This document shows positions 1-6,020 of a stretch of 7,766 bases of DNA, one piece after another. Each line of letters begins with the position of its first letter. The stretch's first letter is position 1. A program made the position numbers and the translations under genes. The notes under the pieces were generated by a model. It made no database searches. It saw nothing but the letters and a program-made list of their open reading frames with translations, and was not told the origin of the DNA. This DNA comes from CANHVK01 sp046304235 (GTDB lineage: Bacteria > Bacteroidota > Bacteroidia > Flavobacteriales_D > Crocinitomicaceae), in the NCBI GenBank assembly GCA_046304235.1, contig JBKCEW010000080.1, positions 1 through 7,766 of the forward strand, read 5' to 3'.

Positions 1-1
1 A

Positions 2-163
2 AAATTAGAAATAATCTCGCTTAAGAATGGCTTAGTGAGTGACATTAATGGTTTTGTAGAATTCAAAGCATTTTATGAAGAAGATTCTAAAATTCAATTC
101 ATTCATGGACATTCTAGATTTATAAAAGAAAATAATCATTGGGTATATTTAGATGAATTATAG
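2..163 (+). CDS. YchJ-like (UPF0225) protein, C-terminal fragment
   Basis: This open frame enters from the left edge and ends at a TAG, leaving 53 residues. The segment INGFVEFKAFYEED, followed by HGHSRFIKENNHWVYLDEL, matches the central NTF2-like domain of the YchJ/UPF0225 family, where the pattern is GFVxFxAxxxxxG...ERSRFxxExGxWYYxDG. Biochemical function is not established for the family; members usually carry zinc-binding SEC-C motifs at one or both ends. Here the protein stops straight after the YLD motif, so there is no C-terminal SEC-C tail of the kind found in E. coli YchJ. An N-terminal SEC-C motif, if present, lies outside the window. It converges on gapA, with 72 bp between the two stop codons. 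The family assignment rests on a short stretch but the motif match is good. Confidence 0.75.
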   Translation, partial: KLEIISLKNGLVSDINGFVEFKAFYEEDSKIQFIHGHSRFIKENNHWVYLDEL

Positions 164-205
164 TTTGTCTTATAATTAATATTATGTTAAATAGTATTTA
201 TAATT

Positions 206-229
206 AAAAGGAGGTAAATAAAAACCTCC
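206..229 (-). terminator. Intrinsic terminator of the gapA transcript
   Basis: A 6-bp GC-containing stem (GGAGGT at 210-215 pairing with ACCTCC at 224-229) encloses an 8-nt A-rich loop. Read on the minus strand, the hairpin begins 7 nt after the gapA stop codon and is followed by UUUU and further A/U. Read on the plus strand the downstream bases are not U-rich, so it should mainly stop transcription coming from gapA. A second, outer inverted repeat (191-198 with 232-239) flanks it. Confidence 0.7.
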
Positions 230-235
230 CTAATA

Positions 236-1243
236 CTATAATATTTCAATAAGATTTATCAAACGATTTGAATAACCTGCTTCATTATCATACCAACCGA
301 CTAATTTGATCATATTTCCAATTACACTTGTTAATTCACTATCGAAGATTACACTAGAAGAATTTCCAACAATATCAACAGATACAATTGGATCTTCTGT
401 ATAACTAAGAATACCCTTCATATATGATTCTGACGCATTTTTAAAAGCTTGATTAATTTCTTCTACAGTTGGTGGATCTGAAACTATTAATGTTAAATCT
501 GTTAAACTTCCATCTGGTACTGGTACTCTCATTCCACATCCTCCAAAATGATTTTCAAGTTCTGGATATATTTTAGTTAAAGCTTTAGCGGCTCCAGTTG
601 AAGTGGGAACAATCGACATTGAGGCTGCTCTAGCTCTTCTTAAATCTTTGTGTGGTGAATCATGTAAACGTTGATCTGTTGTAAAACTATGTATGGTAGT
701 AATATATGCACTTTCAATATGAGTAAGTTTTCTTATTACTTCAATCATTGGCGCAGCTGAATTGGTGGTGCATGAAGCGTTGGAAATAATTTTATCTGAA
801 GAATCTAAAAGAGATTCATTTACACCAAGTACTACGGTTTTTGTTTCATCATCATTTGCTGGCGCACTTAAAATGACTTTCTTTAAATTTGGGTTTAAAT
901 CAAAATGTTTACTTGCTTTTTCTTGAGTTAAGAATAAACCAGTTGATTCAAGAACATAACTTACATTGTATTTTTCCCAATGAATCAATGAAGGGTCTTT
1001 TTCTTGAATAAAAATGACTTTTTTACCATTTTCAAATAAGAGAGTATTATCTTGAATTTCAAATTTTAGCCCTACTCCACCATGAATACTATCGTATTTG
1101 AGTAAATGTGCAAGTGTTTTAATATCAGACAAATCGTTTACTACTGCAACATTTACATTTGGGTTTGATAAACTTAAACGTGTAAAATACCTACCAATTC
1201 TTCCAAACCCATTTACTCCTACAATTTTGACTTGATTTTCCAT
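236..1243 (-). CDS. gapA: Type I glyceraldehyde-3-phosphate dehydrogenase
   Basis: This enzyme catalyses phosphorylating oxidation of glyceraldehyde-3-phosphate to 1,3-bisphosphoglycerate in cytoplasmic glycolysis. The 335-residue length is normal for a full-length tetrameric GAPDH. The N-terminal Rossmann fold has NGFGRIGR at 11-18, and Asp37 in VVNDLSD is the residue that favours NAD over NADP. The catalytic Cys158 lies in SNASCTTN and its partner His185 in TTIHSFTTDQ. The substrate phosphate-binding region (RRARAAS, STGAAKA, Arg239 in MRVP) and the C-terminal WYDNEAGYSNR are all present. After CTTN the sequence reads SAAP rather than the enterobacterial CLAP, and DGSLTDLT follows RVPVP; from memory these variants are usual in Bacteroidota GAPDHs. 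Transcription probably comes through the upstream secreted-protein gene, because only 11 bp separate that stop from this ATG and no promoter box fits. The ATG follows an A/T-rich leader without a Shine-Dalgarno sequence. Bacteroidota often carry more than one GAPDH gene, so the symbol could differ by paralogue. Confidence 0.95.
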   Translation of the reverse strand: MENQVKIVGVNGFGRIGRYFTRLSLSNPNVNVAVVNDLSDIKTLAHLLKYDSIHGGVGLKFEIQDNTLLFENGKKVIFIQEKDPSLIHWEKYNVSYVLESTGLFLTQEKASKHFDLNPNLKKVILSAPANDDETKTVVLGVNESLLDSSDKIISNASCTTNSAAPMIEVIRKLTHIESAYITTIHSFTTDQRLHDSPHKDLRRARAASMSIVPTSTGAAKALTKIYPELENHFGGCGMRVPVPDGSLTDLTLIVSDPPTVEEINQAFKNASESYMKGILSYTEDPIVSVDIVGNSSSVIFDSELTSVIGNMIKLVGWYDNEAGYSNRLINLIEIL

Positions 1244-1254
1244 AGTTTAAATTT

Positions 1255-2838
1255 TTAATGTTGTAATAAAAACGTGCCGTTCCTTGTGAATTTTTCTCCA
1301 TTATTATACTCAAGATTTACCACATAAAAGTAATTTCCTTCTTCTACGGTATTTCCTTTTGGAGTTTTCCCATCCCACGCTTGAGATAAGTCATTAGTTA
1401 AAAATACGGAATTTCCCCAACGATTAAAAATTTCTAATTTGAAATTTTTAATATCTCCAGTATTTATGAAAAATTTGTCATTTCCATTCTTAGAACTTAA
1501 AGTTACAATATTTGGAATTGTAAGACAGAGCTTTGTGCCTATTTTAATTACCGTATCATAAACACAACCAAAATCGGTTACAACACTATATTTAAACTCA
1601 TTATGACCTAAAATTTTTGGTGTAATACTTGTCGTTGTATCGGTTTGTAAAATGGATAATTTATTATTCCAATATTGTGTTTTAATACTGTTTTGAAAAG
1701 TATCCAAAACAGGAAATGATTCAGCGTTAAACATAATACCCCAGTTGAATATAAATCCATCATCTAGGAATTGATTGTCTTGAACTTTAATTTTCCAAGT
1801 TCCTTTTATTGGACAACCAATTAACTTCTCAAAGGTCTCTTCTGGTGTGTATATACCATTGGGATTCATGGATAAGTTGTTTACAATGTTTAACTTGAAA
1901 TTTTGCAACATGTATTCATCTGCCATTGTTCCAAAATTTGCTTTTTTAGTAGAGAAACAGTATTGCCATACTGGAGTTCCTGTAAAACCTGGTTCATCTA
2001 AGTCATTTCCAAGTCCAACATCCTTACCCATAAAACCTCCTGGCACTAGGTCTTTTCCTTCTTTTCCAGCATAACTATTAAACAAAACAATTTCTTGACC
2101 ACTGGGACATTGTAATACCATTTCTAAATCAGATAGGGAAGAATGTTCAATCGACAAACATACTTGGTTAATATCTTTTGGTGAACTTAACTTAATACCT
2201 GTTCCAAAATCATCAACTTCTATAGAAGATTCGTATTTTGCGAAACCTCCAGAGGGGGCATCTGGAAGATTCGTTAATACTTTATTAAGTCCTCCCATAT
2301 TAAAAGATAACATATTCAAAGTAATTGGATGATTCTCATTTGTTCCATCCTTTATTTCGAAAGGAAAAGTAACGCTTTTATCCATACACAAGGAATCAGG
2401 TAGGTTTTGTAATGCATGAAAAATGGGTACTGCAGAAAATTTCAATTTACATGTTCTTCTACCAACATATTTATTGTCTTTGGAAAGTAAAAATAAATTC
2501 ACAAAATAACCACCGGATTCAATAGGTTTAAAATAGACATCTTGTTCTTCAAAAAAACCAACACCTTCAATTTTCCATTCTATTTCAAACTCATTTAAAG
2601 TATACCCTTGTGGCAATGATAAACTATCGAAAGTCAGCTTTACAGAATCTTTATAAAATTGATTTTTTTTGGTGAAAAAACAAGCTTGAAGCTCTAATTT
2701 TTCTTGATTTTGTGATGCAAAGCGATCATTCGTTTCATCGTTAACAAAACATTTTACAACGGGGTTAAATTTTGTCTGACTAAAAGAAAGTTGACTAAAG
2801 AATAAAATATGTAAAAGAGTTATGAAATACCTCTGCAT
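1255..2838 (-). CDS. Secreted P-domain protein with T9SS type B sorting domain
   Basis: The 527-residue product starts with a signal peptide (residues 1 to about 20, hydrophobic LLHILFFSQLSF then S-Q). Residues about 220-371 resemble the proprotein convertase P-domain, a beta-sandwich. The visible pieces are LSDLEMVLQCPSGQEIVLF (235-253), a glycine-rich GGFMG...GLGNDLDEPGFTG stretch, and a closing GTWKIKVQDNQFLDDGFIFNWG (346-367). Residues about 438-527 are a gliding-motility-associated C-terminal domain: IPN, then NFKLEIFNRWGNSVF, AWDGK, GNYFYVV and a final NGTFLLQH. That is the type B signal for export by the type IX secretion system. The usual NGDG near the start of this domain is degenerate (SSKNGND). 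Ten cysteines, an even number, suit disulfide pairing outside the cell. No protease or other catalytic domain is visible, so the role is probably adhesive or structural, and the substrate is unknown. The ATG at 2838 begins the signal peptide directly. The gene is probably cotranscribed with gapA. Confidence 0.88.
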   Translation of the reverse strand: MQRYFITLLHILFFSQLSFSQTKFNPVVKCFVNDETNDRFASQNQEKLELQACFFTKKNQFYKDSVKLTFDSLSLPQGYTLNEFEIEWKIEGVGFFEEQDVYFKPIESGGYFVNLFLLSKDNKYVGRRTCKLKFSAVPIFHALQNLPDSLCMDKSVTFPFEIKDGTNENHPITLNMLSFNMGGLNKVLTNLPDAPSGGFAKYESSIEVDDFGTGIKLSSPKDINQVCLSIEHSSLSDLEMVLQCPSGQEIVLFNSYAGKEGKDLVPGGFMGKDVGLGNDLDEPGFTGTPVWQYCFSTKKANFGTMADEYMLQNFKLNIVNNLSMNPNGIYTPEETFEKLIGCPIKGTWKIKVQDNQFLDDGFIFNWGIMFNAESFPVLDTFQNSIKTQYWNNKLSILQTDTTTSITPKILGHNEFKYSVVTDFGCVYDTVIKIGTKLCLTIPNIVTLSSKNGNDKFFINTGDIKNFKLEIFNRWGNSVFLTNDLSQAWDGKTPKGNTVEEGNYFYVVNLEYNNGEKFTRNGTFLLQH

Positions 2839-2859
2839 GTTTATAGATATATAATGTTT

Positions 2860-2889
2860 TAAATTTACTTACATTTTTAAAATAAACAA
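2860..2889 (-). promoter_or_regulatory. Candidate promoter for the P-domain protein/gapA unit
   Basis: On the minus strand a TTG (positions 2889-2887) is followed after 19 bp by TAAATTTA (2867-2860). This is one base from the Bacteroidota -7 consensus TAnnTTTG and at suitable spacing for the -33 element. It would start transcription about 15 nt before the ATG at 2838. The region is AT-rich, so chance matches are possible. Confidence 0.4.
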
Positions 2890-2919
2890 TTTTTTTACTA
2901 TGATTTTATAAAATCTCTT

Positions 2920-2927
2920 TACATTTG
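2920..2927 (+). promoter_or_regulatory. -7 promoter box (TACATTTG) of the DUF4421-like gene
   Basis: TACATTTG matches the Bacteroidota -7 consensus TAnnTTTG exactly. It ends only 6 bp before the ATG at 2934, so the predicted transcription start falls on or next to the start codon. The -33 element is weak: only a TG at 2901-2902 lies near the expected distance. Confidence 0.55.
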
Positions 2928-2933
2928 AAAATT

Positions 2934-3875
2934 ATGAAAACATATACTTTACTGTTTTTATTTTGTTTTAGCTTTTATTCTTTTTCTCAGTCAGATACTG
3001 TTAATGAAATATATTACAATAATGTTGTAGTGTACTCAGATTTAGGTTATTATTCATGTCCTTTTGATGTTAAAGTTGAAAATATGGGGACCCTAAAGTA
3101 TCGAAATAATATAAAACCTTTTATTGGTCTTGGAATTGTCTACAAGTGGGGTGGCCTCAGGATAGGATCTTTGATAAATTACAGTTTAAAAGGGTTGGAT
3201 AATTATGGTTATACTAAAATTTTTAAAATTGGTACTGAATTTTTTTACAAAAGATATTTATTTGAGCTTACTTACTATAGTTTAAAAGGGTATACCTTAA
3301 TGGATAATTCTTTACTTGGTCTATCTAAGTTTACAGTATTAGATGATTTAAAATTTCAATCATACTCCTTTAATAACTGGTTTTTCACAAATAAAAAATT
3401 TTCGCATCATGCTTTAAAGGGAATAAAACAGGCAGTTAAAAATAATAGCTGGACATTTTATTTGAAAAATACAAATGCCATTACATCGATTCAAAATTCT
3501 ACTCCTATTGTGCCATCTGTTGTGTCTAATTTAGTTCATTCATCGTTGATGGATTTCAACTCTATTAAAGCCATTGAGTTAGGTTTGCTCGGTGGGTTTG
3601 CTTATGCATTTAAATTAAAAAAACACTTTCAAATTGGTGGAATGCTTGGTTATGGAGGGGTGATAATAAAGAGAGATTTATCATCAAATTATAAAACTGA
3701 AAATTATATTGGTCTTTCCCCTAGATATGATTTTCATATATACGCTGGCTACAACAAGAAAAAAATGTTTTTGATGAATTTTCTAGATTTAGAACAGCGT
3801 AATATACAATTTTCAAACTTTGAAATAAATTCAAATTTAATATCTTACAGATTAGTGGTTGGTTATCGGTTTTAA
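2934..3875 (+). CDS. Putative outer-membrane beta-barrel protein, DUF4421-like
   Basis: This 313-residue protein begins with a clear signal peptide (MKTYTLLFLFCFSFYSFSQ). The rest is rich in alternating aromatic and polar residues with short turns and ends in the aromatic sequence VVGYRF, as expected of an outer-membrane beta-barrel. The layout recalls the Bacteroidota DUF4421 family: IKPFIGLGIVYKWGGLRIG near residues 59-77, a NNWFFTNKKFSHHALKG segment in the middle, then an ELGLLGGFAYAFKLKKHFQIG strand pair. The function of that family is unknown, and I recognised it by pattern, not alignment. I chose the ATG at 2934 over the in-frame TTG at 2925 because the TTG lies inside the -7 promoter box and the ATG starts the signal peptide directly. 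It is divergent from the P-domain gene. Its stop shares the four bases TTAA with the stop of the convergent marR-like gene, and no terminator is visible between them. Confidence 0.75.
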   Translation: MKTYTLLFLFCFSFYSFSQSDTVNEIYYNNVVVYSDLGYYSCPFDVKVENMGTLKYRNNIKPFIGLGIVYKWGGLRIGSLINYSLKGLDNYGYTKIFKIGTEFFYKRYLFELTYYSLKGYTLMDNSLLGLSKFTVLDDLKFQSYSFNNWFFTNKKFSHHALKGIKQAVKNNSWTFYLKNTNAITSIQNSTPIVPSVVSNLVHSSLMDFNSIKAIELGLLGGFAYAFKLKKHFQIGGMLGYGGVIIKRDLSSNYKTENYIGLSPRYDFHIYAGYNKKKMFLMNFLDLEQRNIQFSNFEINSNLISYRLVVGYRF

Positions 3876-4321
3876 GATCTAAGTCTATCAAGAATAGCAC
3901 TTAAAAATTCAGCTTCCTCATCACTTAAAAAATTGATCATATTCAATTCTTCATCAAAATGTTTGTCAATATCAGAAAGTATATTCATACCTGATTGAGA
4001 AATAGAAACATGTACAATTCGTTTGTCATTTGGACATCTTTCTCTTTCAATTAATTTTTTTTCGTAAAGTTTATCCATTAACCTCGTTGTATTTGGTGAA
4101 ATTTCAACCATTCTACTTTTTATTGTGTTAACAGATAAAAACACACCCTCTCCTGCTCCCCTAAGTATTCTTAGAATGTTAAATTGAGGCATTGTTAAGT
4201 CATAATTTGACATGAAACTGTTTTGTTTCTTTAAAATCCAATTCGATGTGTATCTCAGATTGACAAATGCCTTTTGTTGTGGAGTCTTGAATTTTGACTT
4301 GATTTCTTTCCCTATTTCCAT
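3872..4321 (-). CDS. MarR-family transcriptional regulator
   Basis: This 149-residue DNA-binding protein has the standard MarR plan. An N-terminal helical dimerisation segment (about 12-40) comes first. The winged helix-turn-helix covers about 41-115: DLTMPQFNILRILRG, a recognition helix around SPNTTRLMDKLYEKK (75-89), and a basic wing CPNDKRIVHVSIS (96-108). A C-terminal helix closes the dimer. Sequence and length resemble the MarR proteins common in Flavobacteriia. MarR proteins are usually repressors released by small ligands or oxidation; the ligand and targets here cannot be read from sequence. The wing Cys96 could in principle be redox-active, but a CP pair at this place is frequent in these relatives. 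The ATG is 1 bp after the stop of the XRE-S24 gene (TAA-G-ATG), which indicates translational coupling and cotranscription. No sugar, efflux or stress operon is adjacent to suggest a target. Confidence 0.9.
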   Translation of the reverse strand: MEIGKEIKSKFKTPQQKAFVNLRYTSNWILKKQNSFMSNYDLTMPQFNILRILRGAGEGVFLSVNTIKSRMVEISPNTTRLMDKLYEKKLIERERCPNDKRIVHVSISQSGMNILSDIDKHFDEELNMINFLSDEEAEFLSAILDRLRS

Positions 4322-4322
4322 C

Positions 4323-5123
4323 TTATTTGTTTGAAAAAAGATTTTTTATTTCTGAAACTTCTTTTTGCAAAATTATCAATGTTTTTTTAAGATTTTCCTC
4401 ATCTAATTTGATTTCAGGTATATCTGAAGATATATAATTAACAAATTTCCAAACTTCAATTATTTCATCAGCATGGACAAAATAGGGTTTGTATATTGGG
4501 TTAGTTGAGACAAGTTGTATTGATTCCTTCTCTTTCAAATAATTATATATAATTTTAAAAACAATCCCTTCATTTTTAGTTACTACTATACAAGGAGTAC
4601 CATTAGGTAGTGTGGTCCAATTTTGAATAAACTCCCCCACTACGAAAGAACCATCGGAAACTGGAGGCATACTATCACCGGAAATAGGAAAAGATCTATA
4701 TTTTTTATTTTTAGATAAAAAAGGAAGATTGAACGTTGGTAAAACTTTTAAGTAATCTGAATCAGCATATCCTGCAGTATAGCCTGCGCTAGCTTTTTGA
4801 GGTATGAGCTCGATTAATTCTTCGTCATTTTGATCTACAAGAGTTGTAAGTACTCTAATGTTTTTCCCTTGTACATCTGTTTTTAGGGTTGAAAAACAGG
4901 CGTCCCAATCTTTATCATTGAAATTACTGAAGTCTTTTCTTACTAGTGTATTTAAATCAATTTTATAGTAGTCAGCAATTAAAATTAATGTATGTATACT
5001 AGGTTCTGCTACTCCATTTTCATAGCCACTATAAGTTGATCTTGTAAGATTTATATCACTTGATAATTCCTCTTGTGACTTTCCAGTTCTTTTTCTCAGA
5101 AGTTTTAAGTTGACCCCAATCAT
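4323..5123 (-). CDS. XRE-family repressor with S24/LexA-like self-cleavage domain
   Basis: The 266-residue protein joins an N-terminal XRE helix-turn-helix (about 4-60; SQEELSSDINLTRSTYSGYENGVAEPS is the core) to a C-terminal S24 peptidase domain like those of LexA and phage CI. The elements for RecA-stimulated autoproteolysis are visible: a candidate Ala113-Gly114 scissile bond in KASAGY, Ser151 in SGDSMPP as nucleophile, and Lys190 in GIVFKII as general base. A C-terminal helical tail (about 239-265, LDEENLKKTLIILQKEVSEIK) could form a coiled coil. Proteins of this design are common in Flavobacteriia and Bacteroidota phages. This one could be a chromosomal stress or damage regulator or a domesticated prophage repressor. 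No phage genes lie nearby. It leads the operon with the marR-like gene. Its ATG is preceded by a good -7 box. Confidence 0.9.
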   Translation of the reverse strand: MIGVNLKLLRKRTGKSQEELSSDINLTRSTYSGYENGVAEPSIHTLILIADYYKIDLNTLVRKDFSNFNDKDWDACFSTLKTDVQGKNIRVLTTLVDQNDEELIELIPQKASAGYTAGYADSDYLKVLPTFNLPFLSKNKKYRSFPISGDSMPPVSDGSFVVGEFIQNWTTLPNGTPCIVVTKNEGIVFKIIYNYLKEKESIQLVSTNPIYKPYFVHADEIIEVWKFVNYISSDIPEIKLDEENLKKTLIILQKEVSEIKNLFSNK

Positions 5124-5140
5124 GATGATTAATATTTAAG

Positions 5141-5148
5141 CAAAAATA
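5141..5148 (-). promoter_or_regulatory. -7 promoter box (TATTTTTG) of the XRE-S24/marR operon
   Basis: On the minus strand TATTTTTG fits TAnnTTTG exactly and lies 17 bp before the ATG at 5123, giving a leader of roughly 10-13 nt. A TTTG (5167-5164) upstream could act as the -33 element, but the 15-bp gap is shorter than usual. The box lies between the stop of the upstream gene at 5168 and this operon, so the operon probably has its own promoter. Confidence 0.5.
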
Positions 5149-5167
5149 AGTAATTTTTTTAATCAAA

Positions 5168-5875
5168 TTATTTTTTTTGTTTAAAGATTTTAAAGTGTTC
5201 AAATTTATCTTTGATCATCATCGAAAGTTCAATGTCATTCATGTTTTTTAAAACAGTATCGTCAATATTTAAAAAGTTGATGAATTGAGAAAACTCATTC
5301 TCGTTTAACTCTATTATTTCGTAAATCACATAGATTGATAATAGGTCTTTTAAAATTTTATTTTTACTGTCTTTATATTTTAGTTCGTTTATTTTCTTTT
5401 CTGTTTTAGCTTTTTGAGAGAATCTTTCATACAACGCGGTTATAGGGCTTTGAATAGTGGCAATACCTTCAACCATTTTTTTATTTTCTTTAAGCGATAA
5501 GTTTTGTCTTTCTTCTTTAATTTGTTGAATTGATTTTAAAGGTTCTATTATAATGGTTTTTAATTTTTTTGTTTTTGGTTTAAGGATGTATTCTAAATCA
5601 TAACTGCATTTATTTAAGTCTGTGCTATAAAACAATATCTTTTCATACCCTGAAATGGATATAATTAATGTATCTTTTGGATTGATGCTCGCTTCAAAAA
5701 AGCCGTCGGGTTTACCAAATATCCCTTTGTTTGATGTTTTATTAATCAACATCATATTATAAAAGTTTTGATTTAAGGATGTGTCAATCACTCTTCCTTT
5801 GATAAATATGATGTCACATTGAGAAATTGATAATTTGGAAACAATAAAAAAAAGGATAGTTAGATGAATCTTCAT
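5168..5875 (-). CDS. Secreted carboxypeptidase-like regulatory domain protein
   Basis: This is a 235-residue protein with an N-terminal signal peptide (about 1-19, LTILFFIVSKLSISQ). Residues about 24-98 form a CarboxypepD_reg-like beta-sandwich: IKGRVIDTSLNQNFYNMML, then GKPDGFFEASINPKDTLIISISGYEKI. This is the same fold seen at the N-terminus of SusC/TonB-dependent receptors, but no plug or barrel follows. The remaining part (about 100-235) is lysine-rich and predicted helical, with the segment GIATIQSPITALYERFSQKAKTEKK (137-161), a pattern I associate with this stand-alone Bacteroidota family. Function is unknown; location should be periplasm or cell surface. Cys20 follows Gln, not Gly, Ala or Ser, so a lipobox is unlikely. 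The gene diverges from mnmA across a 145-bp region that contains three copies of the ACAAATGT element. It is 44 bp upstream of the XRE-S24 gene on the same strand. Confidence 0.75.
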   Translation of the reverse strand: MKIHLTILFFIVSKLSISQCDIIFIKGRVIDTSLNQNFYNMMLINKTSNKGIFGKPDGFFEASINPKDTLIISISGYEKILFYSTDLNKCSYDLEYILKPKTKKLKTIIIEPLKSIQQIKEERQNLSLKENKKMVEGIATIQSPITALYERFSQKAKTEKKINELKYKDSKNKILKDLLSIYVIYEIIELNENEFSQFINFLNIDDTVLKNMNDIELSMMIKDKFEHFKIFKQKK

Positions 5876-5914
5876 GGAATTAAAATTAACTAATATTTCT
5901 AATTTAAAACGTGT

Positions 5915-5926
5915 CTACAAATGTTA
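5915..5926. promoter_or_regulatory. Operator-like element, copy A (CTACAAATGTTA)
   Basis: This is the first of three ACAAATGT elements in the divergent region between the carboxypeptidase-domain gene and mnmA. It is nearest to the former, about 40 bp upstream of its ATG. The half-sites (CTACA and TGTTA) are imperfect. On the minus strand it reads TAACATTTG, one base longer than a -7 box, so it may overlap that promoter. Confidence 0.5.
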
Positions 5927-5939
5927 AGCTCACAATTGT

Positions 5940-5951
5940 TTACAAATGTGA
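5940..5951. promoter_or_regulatory. Operator-like element, copy B (TTACAAATGTGA)
   Basis: This is the second copy in the divergent region. It has the wider context TTGTTTACAAATGTGAT, shared with the two copies ahead of the small XRE gene. The half-sites TTACA and TGTGA differ at one position from a perfect dyad. It starts 25 bp after copy A and 20 bp before copy C. Confidence 0.55.
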
Positions 5952-5959
5952 TTTATTTG

Positions 5960-5971
5960 TTACAAATGTTT
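5960..5971. promoter_or_regulatory. Operator-like element, copy C (TTACAAATGTTT)
   Basis: This is the third copy, nearest to mnmA and about 50 bp before its ATG. It starts 20 bp after copy B, close to two helical turns, so two proteins could bind on the same face. The TGTTTG at its end is one base from a plus-strand -7 box (AATGTTTG against TAnnTTTG), so it might overlap the mnmA promoter. Confidence 0.55.
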
Positions 5972-6020
5972 GTGTGATAAACTGTCATTTTTTTGTAATT
6001 TTAAAATATAATAATAGATC

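Noticed and set aside
170..207. Direct repeat TTATAATTAA at 170-179 and 198-207
   Set aside because: It consists only of A and T in a very AT-rich spacer, with two copies and no symmetry or gene context; chance is sufficient.
1150..1165. TTACATTTG similar to the operator element
   Set aside because: It lies inside the gapA coding sequence and continues GGG, not T, so it lacks the ACATTTGT octamer; not counted as a site.
1847..2074. 75-codon open frame on the plus strand
   Set aside because: It lies wholly inside the P-domain/T9SS gene on the opposite strand, shows no domain or signal, and is best explained as a shadow of that gene.
2925..2933. TTG start nine bases upstream of the ATG for the DUF4421-like gene
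   Set aside because: The TTG is part of the -7 promoter box TACATTTG, and the signal peptide begins properly at the ATG at 2934.
5816..5875. Lipoprotein signal in the carboxypeptidase-domain protein (Cys20)
   Set aside because: The residues before the cysteine are I-S-Q, which does not fit a lipobox; an ordinary signal peptide is more likely.
6007..6012. TATAAT sequence just before mnmA
   Set aside because: It is only 8 bp from the ATG, and Bacteroidota housekeeping sigma factors use TAnnTTTG instead of the E. coli -10 box.
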